NCBI RefSeq assembly: GCF_000826645.1
Contig: NZ_JXJP01000014.1
Span: 186,001-250,000 of the forward strand
Reading direction: 5' to 3'
Source: Psychroserpens mesophilus
Lineage (GTDB): Bacteria; Bacteroidota; Bacteroidia; Flavobacteriales; Flavobacteriaceae
DNA length: 64,000 nt
Program-made: the position numbers and the translations under genes
Notes under the pieces: model-generated
The model's database searches: none
Seen by the model: only the letters and a program-made list of their open reading frames with translations
What the model was told of the DNA's origin: nothing
In this document: piece after piece, positions 1-8,882 of the stretch
How the letters are laid out: each line of letters begins with the position of its first letter
How positions within the stretch are numbered: the stretch's first letter is position 1

Positions 1-446
1 TTACCAATGAAGATCAGATTTATGCCTTTGCTGAAAAAGAATTTAATAAACGTGAAAAGCCACTTCCTCAATTTTTTGACTCAGATTCAAAGGTAAGATA
101 TCGGGTTCGTTCAGGTGATTATTTGGGTAAAATTGCACGACAATATGGTGTACGCGTGAGTCAGATAAAACAATGGAACGGCTTACGAAGCAATAATCTT
201 AAAATCGGACAACGTTTAACAATTTACCCTAGGAAACCAGTTGTCTCTCAAAAAACAGCAACGACGTCAACTGTTAAGAAAACGATTAATACTGAAGGAA
301 AATCTACATATAAAGTTCAAAAAGGAGATTCACTCTGGAGCATCTCACAAAAATTTCCAGGTGTTTCTGTTCAAAATATTAAAGATTGGAATGATATTAG
401 CAGTAATAAGCTAAAAATAGGAATGACGCTTATCGTGTCTAATTAG
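1..446 (+). CDS. LysM-containing lytic transglycosylase, C-terminal part (MltD-like)
   Basis: The reading frame is open from the window edge (first full codon at 3), so only the C-terminal end of the gene is present. Two LysM modules are visible: one starts with YRVRSGDYLGKIA (about 99-233) and ends in LKIGQRLTI, the other starts with YKVQKGDSLWSIS (about 309-443) and ends in LKIGMTLIV. LysM modules bind the GlcNAc residues of peptidoglycan. The sequence just before the first module resembles Bacteroidota MltD-type murein transglycosylases that carry C-terminal LysM repeats, so the missing part is probably a transglycosylase catalytic domain acting in the periplasm. That assignment is inferred, since no catalytic residues lie in the window. 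A lipoprotein gene follows 16 bases downstream. Confidence 0.8.
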   Translation, partial: TNEDQIYAFAEKEFNKREKPLPQFFDSDSKVRYRVRSGDYLGKIARQYGVRVSQIKQWNGLRSNNLKIGQRLTIYPRKPVVSQKTATTSTVKKTINTEGKSTYKVQKGDSLWSISQKFPGVSVQNIKDWNDISSNKLKIGMTLIVSN

Positions 447-462
447 TAAATACAAAGATTCA

Positions 463-1440
463 ATGAAAAATATACTCGCATTATTGCTATTAACATTTAC
501 TCTGTTTTATGGATGTAATGATGAAAATGCTAAACGAATTGTTCCAAAATCTTCAGGAGGTAGCCTCAATGATATTACTGTTGTGGTTGATAATTTGCTA
601 TGGGAAAATAATGTAGGAGAAGTTATTAGAGATACACTGGCAGCCTCTGTAGAAGGTCTTTCAATTGATGAACCTCAATTTAGATTAAGACAAATGCCTC
701 CTTCGGTATTTACGGGTTTTGCTACTAAGAACAGAACCGTTTTAAAAATTGAAAAAGGAAAGCCTGCAGGAACTTTATTTCTATCAGATGAGTTTGCTAA
801 ACCTCAAACAGTTGTTGTAATTTCAGGGAACACAAATACCGAAATTATAGATCAAATTAATACTAATTCTGCTAAAATTGTTGATGCTTTTAAAAAGGAA
901 GAGTTAAAAGAAAAACAGCGCAGAATAAAAAAATCACTGTTCAACGATAAAGATATTCAAGAGCAATTAGGTTTGTCTTTGAAGTTTCCTACGGCTTACA
1001 GAATTGCAAAAAATGAGGATGACTTTTTCTGGTTGCGAAGAGATATTGAAACCGGAACTGTTGACATGATGTTGTACGAAGTGCCTTTGTCTTCAGTTAG
1101 AAAAGGAGATAGCACAGTCGTTGATGTCGTGCGCCTAAGAGATTCTGTAGGTAAAATTCATATTGAAGGCCCTTTAGAAGGGTCTTATATGGGAACAGAA
1201 AGTGCGTTTACACCATTCATCTCTGAAACCATTTTAGATAACAAACCGGCTTTTGAAACCAAAGGACTTTGGGATGTTAAAAATGCATACATGTCTGGAC
1301 CTTTTATAAATTATGCTATTGAAGACAAGGTTAACAATAGAATGATAATTGTAGAAGGCTACGTCTTTGCGCCTTCAGTTAATAAACGAGATTATATGTT
1401 CGAATTAGAAGCCATTATAAAATCTATCAGCATTAAATAA
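463..1440 (+). CDS. DUF4837-family lipoprotein
   Basis: The 325-residue protein has a lipoprotein signal: a short basic start, a leucine-rich core and the lipobox LFYGC with Cys18 as the predicted lipidated residue. The mature part is soluble and mixed alpha/beta, with no further membrane segment. I recognise it as the DUF4837 family, which is common in Flavobacteriia and has no known function to my knowledge. It lies 16 bases after the LysM transglycosylase and ends in a strong bidirectional terminator, so the two genes probably share a transcript and an envelope role is plausible. The family name is from memory. Confidence 0.8.
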   Translation: MKNILALLLLTFTLFYGCNDENAKRIVPKSSGGSLNDITVVVDNLLWENNVGEVIRDTLAASVEGLSIDEPQFRLRQMPPSVFTGFATKNRTVLKIEKGKPAGTLFLSDEFAKPQTVVVISGNTNTEIIDQINTNSAKIVDAFKKEELKEKQRRIKKSLFNDKDIQEQLGLSLKFPTAYRIAKNEDDFFWLRRDIETGTVDMMLYEVPLSSVRKGDSTVVDVVRLRDSVGKIHIEGPLEGSYMGTESAFTPFISETILDNKPAFETKGLWDVKNAYMSGPFINYAIEDKVNNRMIIVEGYVFAPSVNKRDYMFELEAIIKSISIK

Positions 1441-1441
1441 A

Positions 1442-1473
1442 AAAAAGCCAACATTTTAAATGTTGGCTTTTTT
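1442..1473. terminator. Bidirectional rho-independent terminator
   Basis: The arms AAAAAGCCAACATTT and AAATGTTGGCTTTTT (1442-1456 and 1458-1472) form a long hairpin with A-runs on the left and T-runs on the right. It lies between the DUF4837 gene on the plus strand and tatA on the minus strand, so it can end both transcripts. Confidence 0.9.
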
Positions 1474-1488
1474 GTTGCTTTATAAACC

Positions 1489-1680
1489 TTAGTCTTTTTT
1501 ATCTGTAGTTGAAGGCTTGTCGTCTTCTTGTTTGCTGGCATCTTTAAATTCTTTAATACCACTGCCAAGACCTCTCATAAGTTCAGGGATTTTCTTCCCT
1601 CCAAACAATAATAATACCACAACAACGATTAAAACAATTTGCCATGCTCCAAAAGCCAAAAATATGCTAGATGCTATCAT
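1489..1680 (-). CDS. tatA: Sec-independent translocase subunit TatA/TatE
   Basis: This 63-residue protein has the TatA layout: one N-terminal membrane helix (about residues 8-27, ending in VLLLFGG), the conserved hinge [13 protein letters not shown], an amphipathic helix ([10 protein letters not shown]) and a short charged tail. TatA oligomers form the translocation path for folded proteins carrying twin-arginine signals, together with TatC. No tatC lies nearby; the gene stands alone, as is usual in Bacteroidota. A -7 element (TAAATTTG) lies 19 bases upstream of its ATG. It converges on the DUF4837 gene across a shared terminator. Confidence 0.95.
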   Translation of the reverse strand: MIASSIFLAFGAWQIVLIVVVVLLLFGGKKIPELMRGLGSGIKEFKDASKQEDDKPSTTDKKD

Positions 1681-1699
1681 AATAATAAATTTTGAATTG

Positions 1700-1707
1700 C
1701 AAATTTA
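1700..1707 (-). promoter_or_regulatory. Bacteroidota -7 element for tatA
   Basis: On the minus strand the sequence reads TAAATTTG, matching TAnnTTTG, 19 bases before the tatA start codon. I found no clear -33 TTG at the usual spacing. Confidence 0.5.
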
Positions 1708-1756
1708 ATAATTAAACTTAAGAATAAACGTTTTAATGCAAACTTTAAGATACTGC

Positions 1757-1789
1757 TTGTTCATGTCCTCTAAATTTTATTTAATTTTG
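1757..1789 (+). promoter_or_regulatory. Promoter of the M23 peptidase gene (TTG-N22-TAATTTTG)
   Basis: A -33 TTG at 1757-1759 and a -7 TAATTTTG at 1782-1789 are 22 bases apart, as in Bacteroidota sigma-A promoters. The element ends 7 bases before the ATG at 1797, so the transcript would have almost no leader. Confidence 0.65.
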
Positions 1790-1796
1790 TTACACA

Positions 1797-2663
1797 ATGG
1801 CAAAAAAACAGAAAGAAAAAAGAATAGCTAGAAAACTGCTTCATAAGTACCGTTTGGTTGTTTTAAATGAGGATACGTTCGAAGAGCGCTTTGCTATCAA
1901 ATTAACGCGATTAAATGTTTTTGTTATTGTATCAATCTCTACAATTTTACTCGTTGCTGGAACTATCTTTTTAATTGCATTTACATCGCTAAAAGAATAT
2001 ATTCCAGGTTATTCCTCAACCGCTTTAAAAAAGAAGGCAACAGAACTCAATTATAAAACCGATTCACTTTTACAGGTTATTGATTTAAATGAACAATATT
2101 ATGCTTCAATCAAGCGAGTGTTAACTGGAGATGTGAGTACTGTTGAGTTTAACAGAGACTCTATAATAGATGCCGCAAGCATTGATGCCGAACAATTAAA
2201 TCTTACACCAACAAAAGAGGATTCACTTTTACGCGAAGCAGTAGAAAAAGAGGATAAGTATAATATATTTGAGTCGGGTTTATCTAACACCAATTTTGTG
2301 CTTTTTCCCCCTGTTAACGGAACCATTTCTGAACCGTACAATATCAAAGAAAAACATTACGCTGTCGATCTTGTAGTTGCTATTGATACACCAGTAAAAG
2401 CAACTGCTGATGGTACTGTTATTTTTGCTGAATGGACAACACAAACTGGCTATGTGGCTATTATAGAACATAGTAACGATCTCATATCTGTTTATAAACA
2501 CAATGCCTCACTTACCAAACAACAAGGAGATTTAGTAAAAGCAGGCGAAGTGATTGCTTTGGCTGGGAACTCAGGTGAATTAACCACTGGTCCTCATCTG
2601 CATTTTGAACTTTGGAATAAAGGCTATCCTGTTAATCCAACTAATTTTATCGACTTTAATTAA
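1797..2663 (+). CDS. Membrane-anchored M23-family peptidoglycan endopeptidase
   Basis: The 288-residue protein has a basic cytosolic start of about 40 residues, one membrane helix (about 42-65), a periplasmic linker and a C-terminal M23 (LytM) domain. The zinc-site residues are present: His187 and Asp191 in HYAVDLV, and the HLH motif (His267, His269) in HLHFELWNKG. Active M23 enzymes cut peptide crosslinks in peptidoglycan, so this one is likely catalytic, unlike the degenerate EnvC-type activators. Its stop codon overlaps the next start (TAATG at 2661-2665), which suggests translational coupling with the GH3 gene. Confidence 0.9.
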   Translation: MAKKQKEKRIARKLLHKYRLVVLNEDTFEERFAIKLTRLNVFVIVSISTILLVAGTIFLIAFTSLKEYIPGYSSTALKKKATELNYKTDSLLQVIDLNEQYYASIKRVLTGDVSTVEFNRDSIIDAASIDAEQLNLTPTKEDSLLREAVEKEDKYNIFESGLSNTNFVLFPPVNGTISEPYNIKEKHYAVDLVVAIDTPVKATADGTVIFAEWTTQTGYVAIIEHSNDLISVYKHNASLTKQQGDLVKAGEVIALAGNSGELTTGPHLHFELWNKGYPVNPTNFIDFN

Positions 2664-4165
2664 TGCTATCTATAAAATCTTTACTCGCAGTACCTTTTGC
2701 TAAATCTGTTAGAAAGTCAGTGTTGAAATGGGTTAATAAGCCCATTGAAACGCAAGACAAAGTCTTTCAGCAATTGATAAAAGATGCGACTAAAACACAA
2801 TTTGGAGTAGATCACAGATTTAATGAGATCACTTCACATGAGGATTTTGTAAAACACGTACCTATTCGAGATTACGAGGAATTAAAACCTTATGTTGAAC
2901 GTGTTGTAGCTGGAGAGGAGAACATCCTTTGGAAAGGAAAACCTATTTACTTTGCAAAAACATCAGGTACTACGTCTGGAGCAAAATATATTCCTATTAC
3001 GAAAGAAAGTATGCCAACTCATATTGAAGCCGCAAGAAATGCCATACTGATGTATATTGCCGAAACCAGAAACAGCAAATTTGTAGATGGAAAAATGATT
3101 TTCCTGCAAGGGAGTCCGGTTTTAAAGGAAGAAAACGGAATTCAATTAGGAAGATTATCAGGAATAGTTGCCCATTACGTACCTAAGTACCTTCAAAAAA
3201 ATAGAATGCCTTCTTGGGAAACCAATTGCATTGAGGATTGGGAAACTAAAGTAGAAGCTATAGTTGACGAAACTTTACCCGAGAATATGACCGTAATTTC
3301 CGGAATTCCATCCTGGGTGCAAATGTATTTTGAAAAAATTCAGGAACGTACAGGACAGAAAGTCGGAGAGGTATTCAAAAACTTTAATCTGTTCATTTTT
3401 GGAGGTGTCAACTACGAGCCTTATCGTGCTAAATTTGAAAACCTTATCGGAAGGAAAGTGGACAGCATTGAGTTGTTTCCTGCAAGTGAAGGATTTTTCG
3501 CTTATCAGGATAAACAAGGAGAGAAAGGTATGTTGCTACAGCTAAATTCAGGTATTTTTTATGAATTCATTAAAGCTGATGAGTTTTTTAATGAAAGTCC
3601 AAATCGATTAACCATAAAAGATGTTGAAATTGGTATTAATTATGTGATGATTATTTCAACCAATGCAGGATTATGGGCTTATAACATTGGTGATACCATT
3701 CAGTTCACAAGTATTGCACCCTATCGTGTTATCGTTTCTGGTCGCATCAAACACTTTATTTCAGCATTTGGAGAACATGTGATTGGAAAAGAAGTTGAAC
3801 AAGCACTTCAGGACGCAATAATAGATACAAACATCCAAGTTTCTGAATTTACAGTGGCACCTCAAATTAATCCAGACTCAGGTTTACCTTTTCACGAGTG
3901 GTTTATTGAGTTTGAAAACGCACCTGAGAACCTTTCCGCATTGGCAGAACAAATAGACAAATCCTTGCAACAGCAAAATAGTTACTATTTGGACTTAATA
4001 AAAGGTAAAGTACTTCAACCTTTAAAAATTAAAAGTGTCCAGAAAAATGGATTTCAGGATTATATGAAATCTATAGGAAAATTAGGAGGGCAAAATAAGC
4101 TTCCAAGACTTTCCAATGACCGAAAAATTGCAGACACTTTATACGCTTTAAAATTGACTAAATAA
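2663..4165 (+). CDS. GH3-family adenylate-forming enzyme
   Basis: This 500-residue protein spans the usual length of the GH3 (auxin-responsive promoter) superfamily. The nucleotide-binding signature TSGTTSGAKYIPIT starts near residue 100, and a later ELFPASEGFFAYQ stretch matches the adenylation core, followed by YNIGDTIQFT. Plant GH3 enzymes activate a carboxylic acid with ATP and couple it to an amino acid. The substrate of the bacterial members is not known to me. The start overlaps the M23 stop by one base and the next gene begins 28 bases after its stop, so the M23, GH3 and following genes may be transcribed together. Confidence 0.85.
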   Translation: MLSIKSLLAVPFAKSVRKSVLKWVNKPIETQDKVFQQLIKDATKTQFGVDHRFNEITSHEDFVKHVPIRDYEELKPYVERVVAGEENILWKGKPIYFAKTSGTTSGAKYIPITKESMPTHIEAARNAILMYIAETRNSKFVDGKMIFLQGSPVLKEENGIQLGRLSGIVAHYVPKYLQKNRMPSWETNCIEDWETKVEAIVDETLPENMTVISGIPSWVQMYFEKIQERTGQKVGEVFKNFNLFIFGGVNYEPYRAKFENLIGRKVDSIELFPASEGFFAYQDKQGEKGMLLQLNSGIFYEFIKADEFFNESPNRLTIKDVEIGINYVMIISTNAGLWAYNIGDTIQFTSIAPYRVIVSGRIKHFISAFGEHVIGKEVEQALQDAIIDTNIQVSEFTVAPQINPDSGLPFHEWFIEFENAPENLSALAEQIDKSLQQQNSYYLDLIKGKVLQPLKIKSVQKNGFQDYMKSIGKLGGQNKLPRLSNDRKIADTLYALKLTK

Positions 4166-4168
4166 TGT

Positions 4169-4176
4169 TATATTTG
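4169..4176 (+). promoter_or_regulatory. Bacteroidota -7 element (TATATTTG)
   Basis: TATATTTG lies 17 bases upstream of the ATG at 4194, in the gap after the GH3 gene. It could give the downstream gene, and perhaps the polysaccharide locus behind it, a promoter of its own. No well-spaced -33 TTG was found. Confidence 0.5.
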
Positions 4177-4193
4177 CTCGCTAAACATTGTAT

Positions 4194-5882
4194 ATGAGTA
4201 AGAAAAAACTTCATGCTAGAACGAGAGCTCAAGAGAGCTCAAATGCCATTGAAAGAATGTACATTACCATGAGGCATTTGTTTAATCGAGGATTTTACAA
4301 ACCCATGGGAGTTTCTGGTGAAACCTTACGAGAAGCGCTTTTGCTTTTAAGACCAGAAATTTATGGTTCTATTTCAGAAGAGAAAGCTGAGTTAGAAGGA
4401 TTATTATATGTAATCGATAGATTGCCAGAAGGCATTGAAGAATGTCGATTTATCAATCTCACAAGTGATGAGGGTTATGGAAATTCTCATTTCAAGGTTA
4501 TTATACCACCAAAAAGGCGACGTAACTGTTATCGCATTGACGATGAGCAGATGAACATCGAAATTACAAGAGGCCGTTCAGAAATTTATGACATTTTAAC
4601 CCACTTAACATTTCTATTTGTTGAGTCGCACAAAATCAGTAAAAGAGTTTTAATCGACGAACAGGGAACAACAACTCGTGACTGGATTAAATTGGAAAAA
4701 GCAGTGCTTTCAGAAGGTAAGCTTAGTCAAAAAGAACGAGAAATAGCAATTACACATACTGCTAACATATTAGGCAGAACTTTTAATGAGCTCACCGAAG
4801 CTCATAAACAATTCACGTCCAGTACAAAGCCAGATCGCTTATTACATATCATATACTGGCTTGGAAAATTAGCTATAGAAGAAGTTATAAATAACGATAA
4901 ACGAACGGTTACTTTTAGTCCAGTTTTAAGAGAGCGTTTAGGGCATCATATTCATGGAGAAGTTTGGGCAGATAACATTAAGGAAGTCTTACATAAAAAC
5001 GGTCTATTAAAGCGACCAATACATGTTATAAGTGCTAATATGCACAGTGTAATGAATTCTGTTTTTGCACCGATGGCATTGAAGAGTTTAACGGCTAAAA
5101 AGAGTATTTTTGAGGTTTATGAAGCCTTGAGTCAAAAAGATAATCAGGCCTTACGCAATAAAGTCACCAAAGAAGCGTTGCAGAAAGGAATGATTTATAT
5201 TGAAGATACCTCAGGAACTAATATTGATGTCCAGATATTTGATACCGACAAAATTGATTTTTCTAAAACAGATATTGAGGTTGGAAAAGATTTTGACAAA
5301 AGCGAAAAGCCAGTTATTTTCGTCATGGATTACGCTTTTGGAGAACAGGCTTATGAGACCATAGATGAGTTATTCAAGCCCGTTAAGGCTAATGGAGAAA
5401 AGGTTCATCTTAATGTCGAATCGGTTTCAATAATGGGTAAAGCCGGTATTTTAGAAGGAGGTAAAGGTGATATTATGATACCTTCAGCACATATTTTTGA
5501 AGGAACAGCAGATAATTATCCGTTCAAAAATGAATTATCTAAATCAGATCTTGAAGGTCAAGGTGTAAATGTATATGAAGGATCAATGATAACCGTTTTG
5601 GGAACATCACTTCAAAATAAAGAAATCTTAAAGTTCTTTTTCAATTCAACATGGAATGTAATTGGACTTGAGATGGAAGGAGCTCATTACCAAAAAGCAA
5701 TTCAGGCAGCTTCAAAAGTTAGAGGAAGTATCAATCCAAATGTAAAAGTAAGATACGCTTATTACGCTAGTGATAATCCGTTAGAAACCGGAAGCACATT
5801 AGCTTCTGGAGGGTTAGGAACTTCAGGTGTAAAACCCACGTATTTAATAACAAGAAAGATATTACAACAAATATTTAATTAA
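4194..5882 (+). CDS. Unknown protein with nucleoside-phosphorylase-like C-terminal region (DUF6909-like)
   Basis: I chose the ATG at 4194 over the TTG two codons upstream because of the -7 element just before it. The 562-residue product has no signal peptide or membrane helix and should be cytosolic. I recognise the whole protein as a conserved Bacteroidota family (DUF6909, from memory). The C-terminal third carries three motifs in the order seen in the nucleoside phosphorylase/MTA nucleosidase superfamily: a glycine-rich GKAGILEGGKGDIMIP (from residue 415), EMEGAH (493-498) and YYASDNP (523-529). In that superfamily EMEGA binds the ribose and the SD aspartate acts on the base. A nucleoside- or nucleotide-processing role is therefore inferred. 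The Wzz-like gene starts 12 bases downstream. Confidence 0.65.
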   Translation: MSKKKLHARTRAQESSNAIERMYITMRHLFNRGFYKPMGVSGETLREALLLLRPEIYGSISEEKAELEGLLYVIDRLPEGIEECRFINLTSDEGYGNSHFKVIIPPKRRRNCYRIDDEQMNIEITRGRSEIYDILTHLTFLFVESHKISKRVLIDEQGTTTRDWIKLEKAVLSEGKLSQKEREIAITHTANILGRTFNELTEAHKQFTSSTKPDRLLHIIYWLGKLAIEEVINNDKRTVTFSPVLRERLGHHIHGEVWADNIKEVLHKNGLLKRPIHVISANMHSVMNSVFAPMALKSLTAKKSIFEVYEALSQKDNQALRNKVTKEALQKGMIYIEDTSGTNIDVQIFDTDKIDFSKTDIEVGKDFDKSEKPVIFVMDYAFGEQAYETIDELFKPVKANGEKVHLNVESVSIMGKAGILEGGKGDIMIPSAHIFEGTADNYPFKNELSKSDLEGQGVNVYEGSMITVLGTSLQNKEILKFFFNSTWNVIGLEMEGAHYQKAIQAASKVRGSINPNVKVRYAYYASDNPLETGSTLASGGLGTSGVKPTYLITRKILQQIFN

Positions 5883-5894
5883 AATTCTCAAAAA

Positions 5895-6968
5895 ATGAGC
5901 GAAAACACACATGATAAAAAAAAGAAGGCCAAGACTCATAAATCGGAAGAGATAGATTTGGTTGTTTTTTTTAATTTAATAGGGAATTTCTTTTTAAAAA
6001 TCATCGACTTCTTTAAATCGATTTTTCAATCTATTATTTCATTTTTCGTATTCATTTTAAGAGCTTTTATTAATAATTTAAAAATTATATCTATTGTTGT
6101 GCTTGTCTCTGCAGCCATAGGTTATGGTTTAGAAAAAATAAAACCTAATATTTATGTGTCTTCAATGTTTGTAAAACCATATTTTGATTCTAAATATCAA
6201 TTGGTTAATAACATTAAATACTTTAATGGCTTATTAGAAAATGGAGAATACCAAGCATTTTCGGAAATATTTGATATTGAAGAAGAGGAAGCAAGAAAAG
6301 TTTTATCATTTGATATTGGTATAGGTCCAGAAAGTGAAAATGACAAAGTAAAAGAATATGACGAATATTTAAAGTCTCTTGATAGTGTACGAGCACAAGA
6401 AATATCTTATTCTGATTTTATTGAAAACAGAAATATTTTTTCATCAAATTTCTTCGAAATCTCAGTAGAATCGATGAAAAAAGATATTTTTAAAAAATTA
6501 GAGAATGGTCTTAATTCGTCCTTTGAGAACACATATTCTGAAAAGAAAATGAAAAAAAGAGACTCGTTAATATACATTCAGAAACAAAATATATTAGCCT
6601 CTATTGGGTCTGTAGATTCTTTACAGAAAGTATACATTAGGGTCTTAGAAGAAGAATCAAAATCTAAAAGTCAAAAAATTGGTATTGGAGAAGGGTTTAC
6701 AATCGAACCTGCTGAAAGTAAAACTAGAGAGTTTGAACTTCTAAATAAGGAATTAGACCTTAGAAAACAATTAAGAGTTTTAGACGAACAAAAAGTTGAA
6801 GAAGATGTGTTTTTTGATACTGTTTCAGGTTTTCAAGAAATAGGAAGTATCTCTAAAAACATATATCAAAGATATTCAGTCATATTTCCTTTGCTTTCAT
6901 TTTTGGTTTTATGCCTAATTTATATTGCAAAACAAACAACAAGATTTGTTAATAATTATGAGCATTAA
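5895..6968 (+). CDS. Wzz-like polysaccharide chain-length determinant
   Basis: The 357-residue protein has a lysine-rich start, a hydrophobic stretch (about 27-60), a membrane helix at about 62-79, a long charged coiled-coil-like periplasmic region (about 170-310) and a closing membrane helix at about 329-346. Two flanking helices around a helical periplasmic domain is the plan of Wzz-type polysaccharide co-polymerases, which set chain length together with Wzy. There is no C-terminal tyrosine-kinase domain with Walker motifs, so it is not a full Wzc. It is the first gene of the polysaccharide locus and overlaps rfbB by 11 bases. Sequence identity to known Wzz is weak, so the call rests on topology and context. 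Confidence 0.65.
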   Translation: MSENTHDKKKKAKTHKSEEIDLVVFFNLIGNFFLKIIDFFKSIFQSIISFFVFILRAFINNLKIISIVVLVSAAIGYGLEKIKPNIYVSSMFVKPYFDSKYQLVNNIKYFNGLLENGEYQAFSEIFDIEEEEARKVLSFDIGIGPESENDKVKEYDEYLKSLDSVRAQEISYSDFIENRNIFSSNFFEISVESMKKDIFKKLENGLNSSFENTYSEKKMKKRDSLIYIQKQNILASIGSVDSLQKVYIRVLEEESKSKSQKIGIGEGFTIEPAESKTREFELLNKELDLRKQLRVLDEQKVEEDVFFDTVSGFQEIGSISKNIYQRYSVIFPLLSFLVLCLIYIAKQTTRFVNNYEH

Positions 6969-8013
6969 AAAAAAAGTTTTAATAACTGGAGGTGCGGGTT
7001 TTATTGGCTCCCACGTTGTGAGACTATTTGTTAAAAAGTATCCAAATTATCATATATTTAATTTAGATGCTCTAACCTATGCTGGAAATCTTGAAAATTT
7101 AACCGATATAGAGAAAGCTCCTAATTATACTTTTATAAAGGGAGATATAACAGACGAAAATTTCATAGAAAAAATTTTCGAATCCCATAAGTTTGATAGT
7201 GTTATTCATCTAGCTGCTGAATCTCACGTAGATAGATCTATCAAAGATCCATTGGCATTTGTTAAGACCAATGTTATCGGAACTATGATTCTACTCAACG
7301 CCTTCAAACGATGTTGGTCTGAAAACTTCAAAGATAAACTTTTTTATCATATTAGTACCGACGAAGTTTATGGTACCTTAGGAGATACTGGGCTGTTTAC
7401 CGAAAGCACATCGTATGACCCAAACTCTCCTTATTCTGCTTCAAAAGCTAGTTCTGATCATTTTGTACGGGCTTATGGAGAAACCTATAACTTGCCTTAT
7501 GTAATTTCTAATTGTTCAAATAATTATGGACAAAATCAATTTCCTGAGAAATTGATTCCGTTGTTTATAAATAACATCATTCACAACAAGCCTTTGCCAG
7601 TTTACGGAGACGGTAACTATACAAGAGATTGGTTGTATGTTAAAGATCATGCTATAGCTATAGACTTGATTTTTCATAATGGTAAAGAAAGTGAAACCTA
7701 CAATATTGGAGGATTTAATGAATGGAAAAATATAGACTTGGTAAAGCTATTGTGTACACAAATGGACACTAAGCTTAATCGTAAAAAGGGAAGCTCAGAA
7801 AAATTAATAACATTTGTGAAAGATAGACCTGGACATGATTTAAGGTATGCTATAGATGCCTCTAAGATTAATAAGGAATTAGGATGGAAACCCTCTGTTA
7901 CTTTTGAGGAAGGTTTGGAAAAAACAATTGAATGGTACTTAAATAATGAAGACTGGTTAAATAGTGTAACCAGTGGATCTTATAAATTGTATTATCAAAA
8001 TCAATACAGTTAG
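6958..8013 (+). CDS. rfbB: dTDP-glucose 4,6-dehydratase
   Basis: This is the second step of dTDP-L-rhamnose synthesis: dTDP-glucose is converted to the 4-keto-6-deoxy sugar with bound NAD. The start ATG at 6958 places the Rossmann motif GGAGFIG at residues 11-17; an upstream in-frame ATG at 6925 would lie inside the Wzz-like gene and add unrelated residues. The catalytic set of the family is present: Thr134-Asp135-Glu136 in STDEVYG and the Tyr159-x3-Lys163 pair in YSASK. The length of 351 residues is normal. It is followed 2 bases later by rfbA in the order B-A-C-D. Confidence 0.97.
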   Translation: MSIKKKVLITGGAGFIGSHVVRLFVKKYPNYHIFNLDALTYAGNLENLTDIEKAPNYTFIKGDITDENFIEKIFESHKFDSVIHLAAESHVDRSIKDPLAFVKTNVIGTMILLNAFKRCWSENFKDKLFYHISTDEVYGTLGDTGLFTESTSYDPNSPYSASKASSDHFVRAYGETYNLPYVISNCSNNYGQNQFPEKLIPLFINNIIHNKPLPVYGDGNYTRDWLYVKDHAIAIDLIFHNGKESETYNIGGFNEWKNIDLVKLLCTQMDTKLNRKKGSSEKLITFVKDRPGHDLRYAIDASKINKELGWKPSVTFEEGLEKTIEWYLNNEDWLNSVTSGSYKLYYQNQYS

Positions 8014-8015
8014 AA

Positions 8016-8882
8016 ATGAAAGGAATTATTTTAGCAGGAGGATCAGGAACAAGACTTCATCCATTAACATTGACTATCAGTAAGCAATTAATGCCTGTTT
8101 ATGACAAGCCAATGATTTACTATCCGCTTTCAACATTAATCTACGCTGGAATAAATGAGATATTAATTATTTCGACTCCAAAAGACTTACCCTTGTTTAA
8201 AGAATTACTCGGAGATGGAAAAAAATTAGGGTGTAAATTTGAATATGCAGAGCAAAGTGCTCCAAATGGTTTAGCCGAGGCTTTTATTATTGGAGCTGAT
8301 TTTATTGGAAACGATAAAGTTGCTCTCATTTTAGGCGATAATATTTTTTACGGCTCTGGCTTATCTAAGCTTTTACAGGCTAATAATGACCCTGATGGAG
8401 GTATTATTTATGCATATAGAGTTCATGATCCCGAACGCTATGGTGTGGTTGAGTTTGACGAGAAAGGACAAGTGATGTCTATCGAAGAAAAACCGAAAAA
8501 GCCAAAATCTAATTTTGCAGTACCAGGTATTTATTTCTATGATAATTCAGTTGTTGATATAGCAAAAAACATTACACCTAGTCATCGTGGAGAACTTGAA
8601 ATAACCGACGTTAATAAAGCATATTTAAACCGTAACAAACTACATGTTAGTATACTAGACAGGGGAACAGCATGGCTAGATACAGGAACTTTTCAATCTT
8701 TAATGCAGGCATCACAGTTTGTTGAGGTTATTGAAGAACGCCAAGGACTAAAAATAGGATCTATAGAAGCCGCAGCTTTTGAAATGGGCTTCATTTCAGA
8801 ATCAGATTTTAAAAACTTAGCTCGTCCACTTATGAAAAGTGGATATGGAAAAAATTTATTAGCATTACTTAAAGGCAAATAA
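8016..8882 (+). CDS. rfbA: Glucose-1-phosphate thymidylyltransferase
   Basis: The enzyme couples glucose-1-phosphate and dTTP to give dTDP-glucose, the entry step to dTDP-rhamnose. The 288-residue protein starts with the nucleotide-binding motif [13 protein letters not shown] and contains the metal/substrate motif LGDNIFYG and the sugar-site [15 protein letters not shown]. Length and motifs match RmlA throughout, including the helical C-terminal end. Its stop overlaps the rfbC start by one base (TAATG), so the two are translationally coupled. Confidence 0.97.
   Translation: MKGIILAGGSGTRLHPLTLTISKQLMPVYDKPMIYYPLSTLIYAGINEILIISTPKDLPLFKELLGDGKKLGCKFEYAEQSAPNGLAEAFIIGADFIGNDKVALILGDNIFYGSGLSKLLQANNDPDGGIIYAYRVHDPERYGVVEFDEKGQVMSIEEKPKKPKSNFAVPGIYFYDNSVVDIAKNITPSHRGELEITDVNKAYLNRNKLHVSILDRGTAWLDTGTFQSLMQASQFVEVIEERQGLKIGSIEAAAFEMGFISESDFKNLARPLMKSGYGKNLLALLKGK

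Noticed and set aside
1517-1708. Plus-strand open frame over tatA
   Set aside because: It is the complement of a clear tatA gene and has no support of its own.
6925-6957. Earlier start codon for rfbB
   Set aside because: The 11 extra codons lie within the end of the Wzz-like gene, and the ATG at 6958 gives the standard distance to the Rossmann motif.
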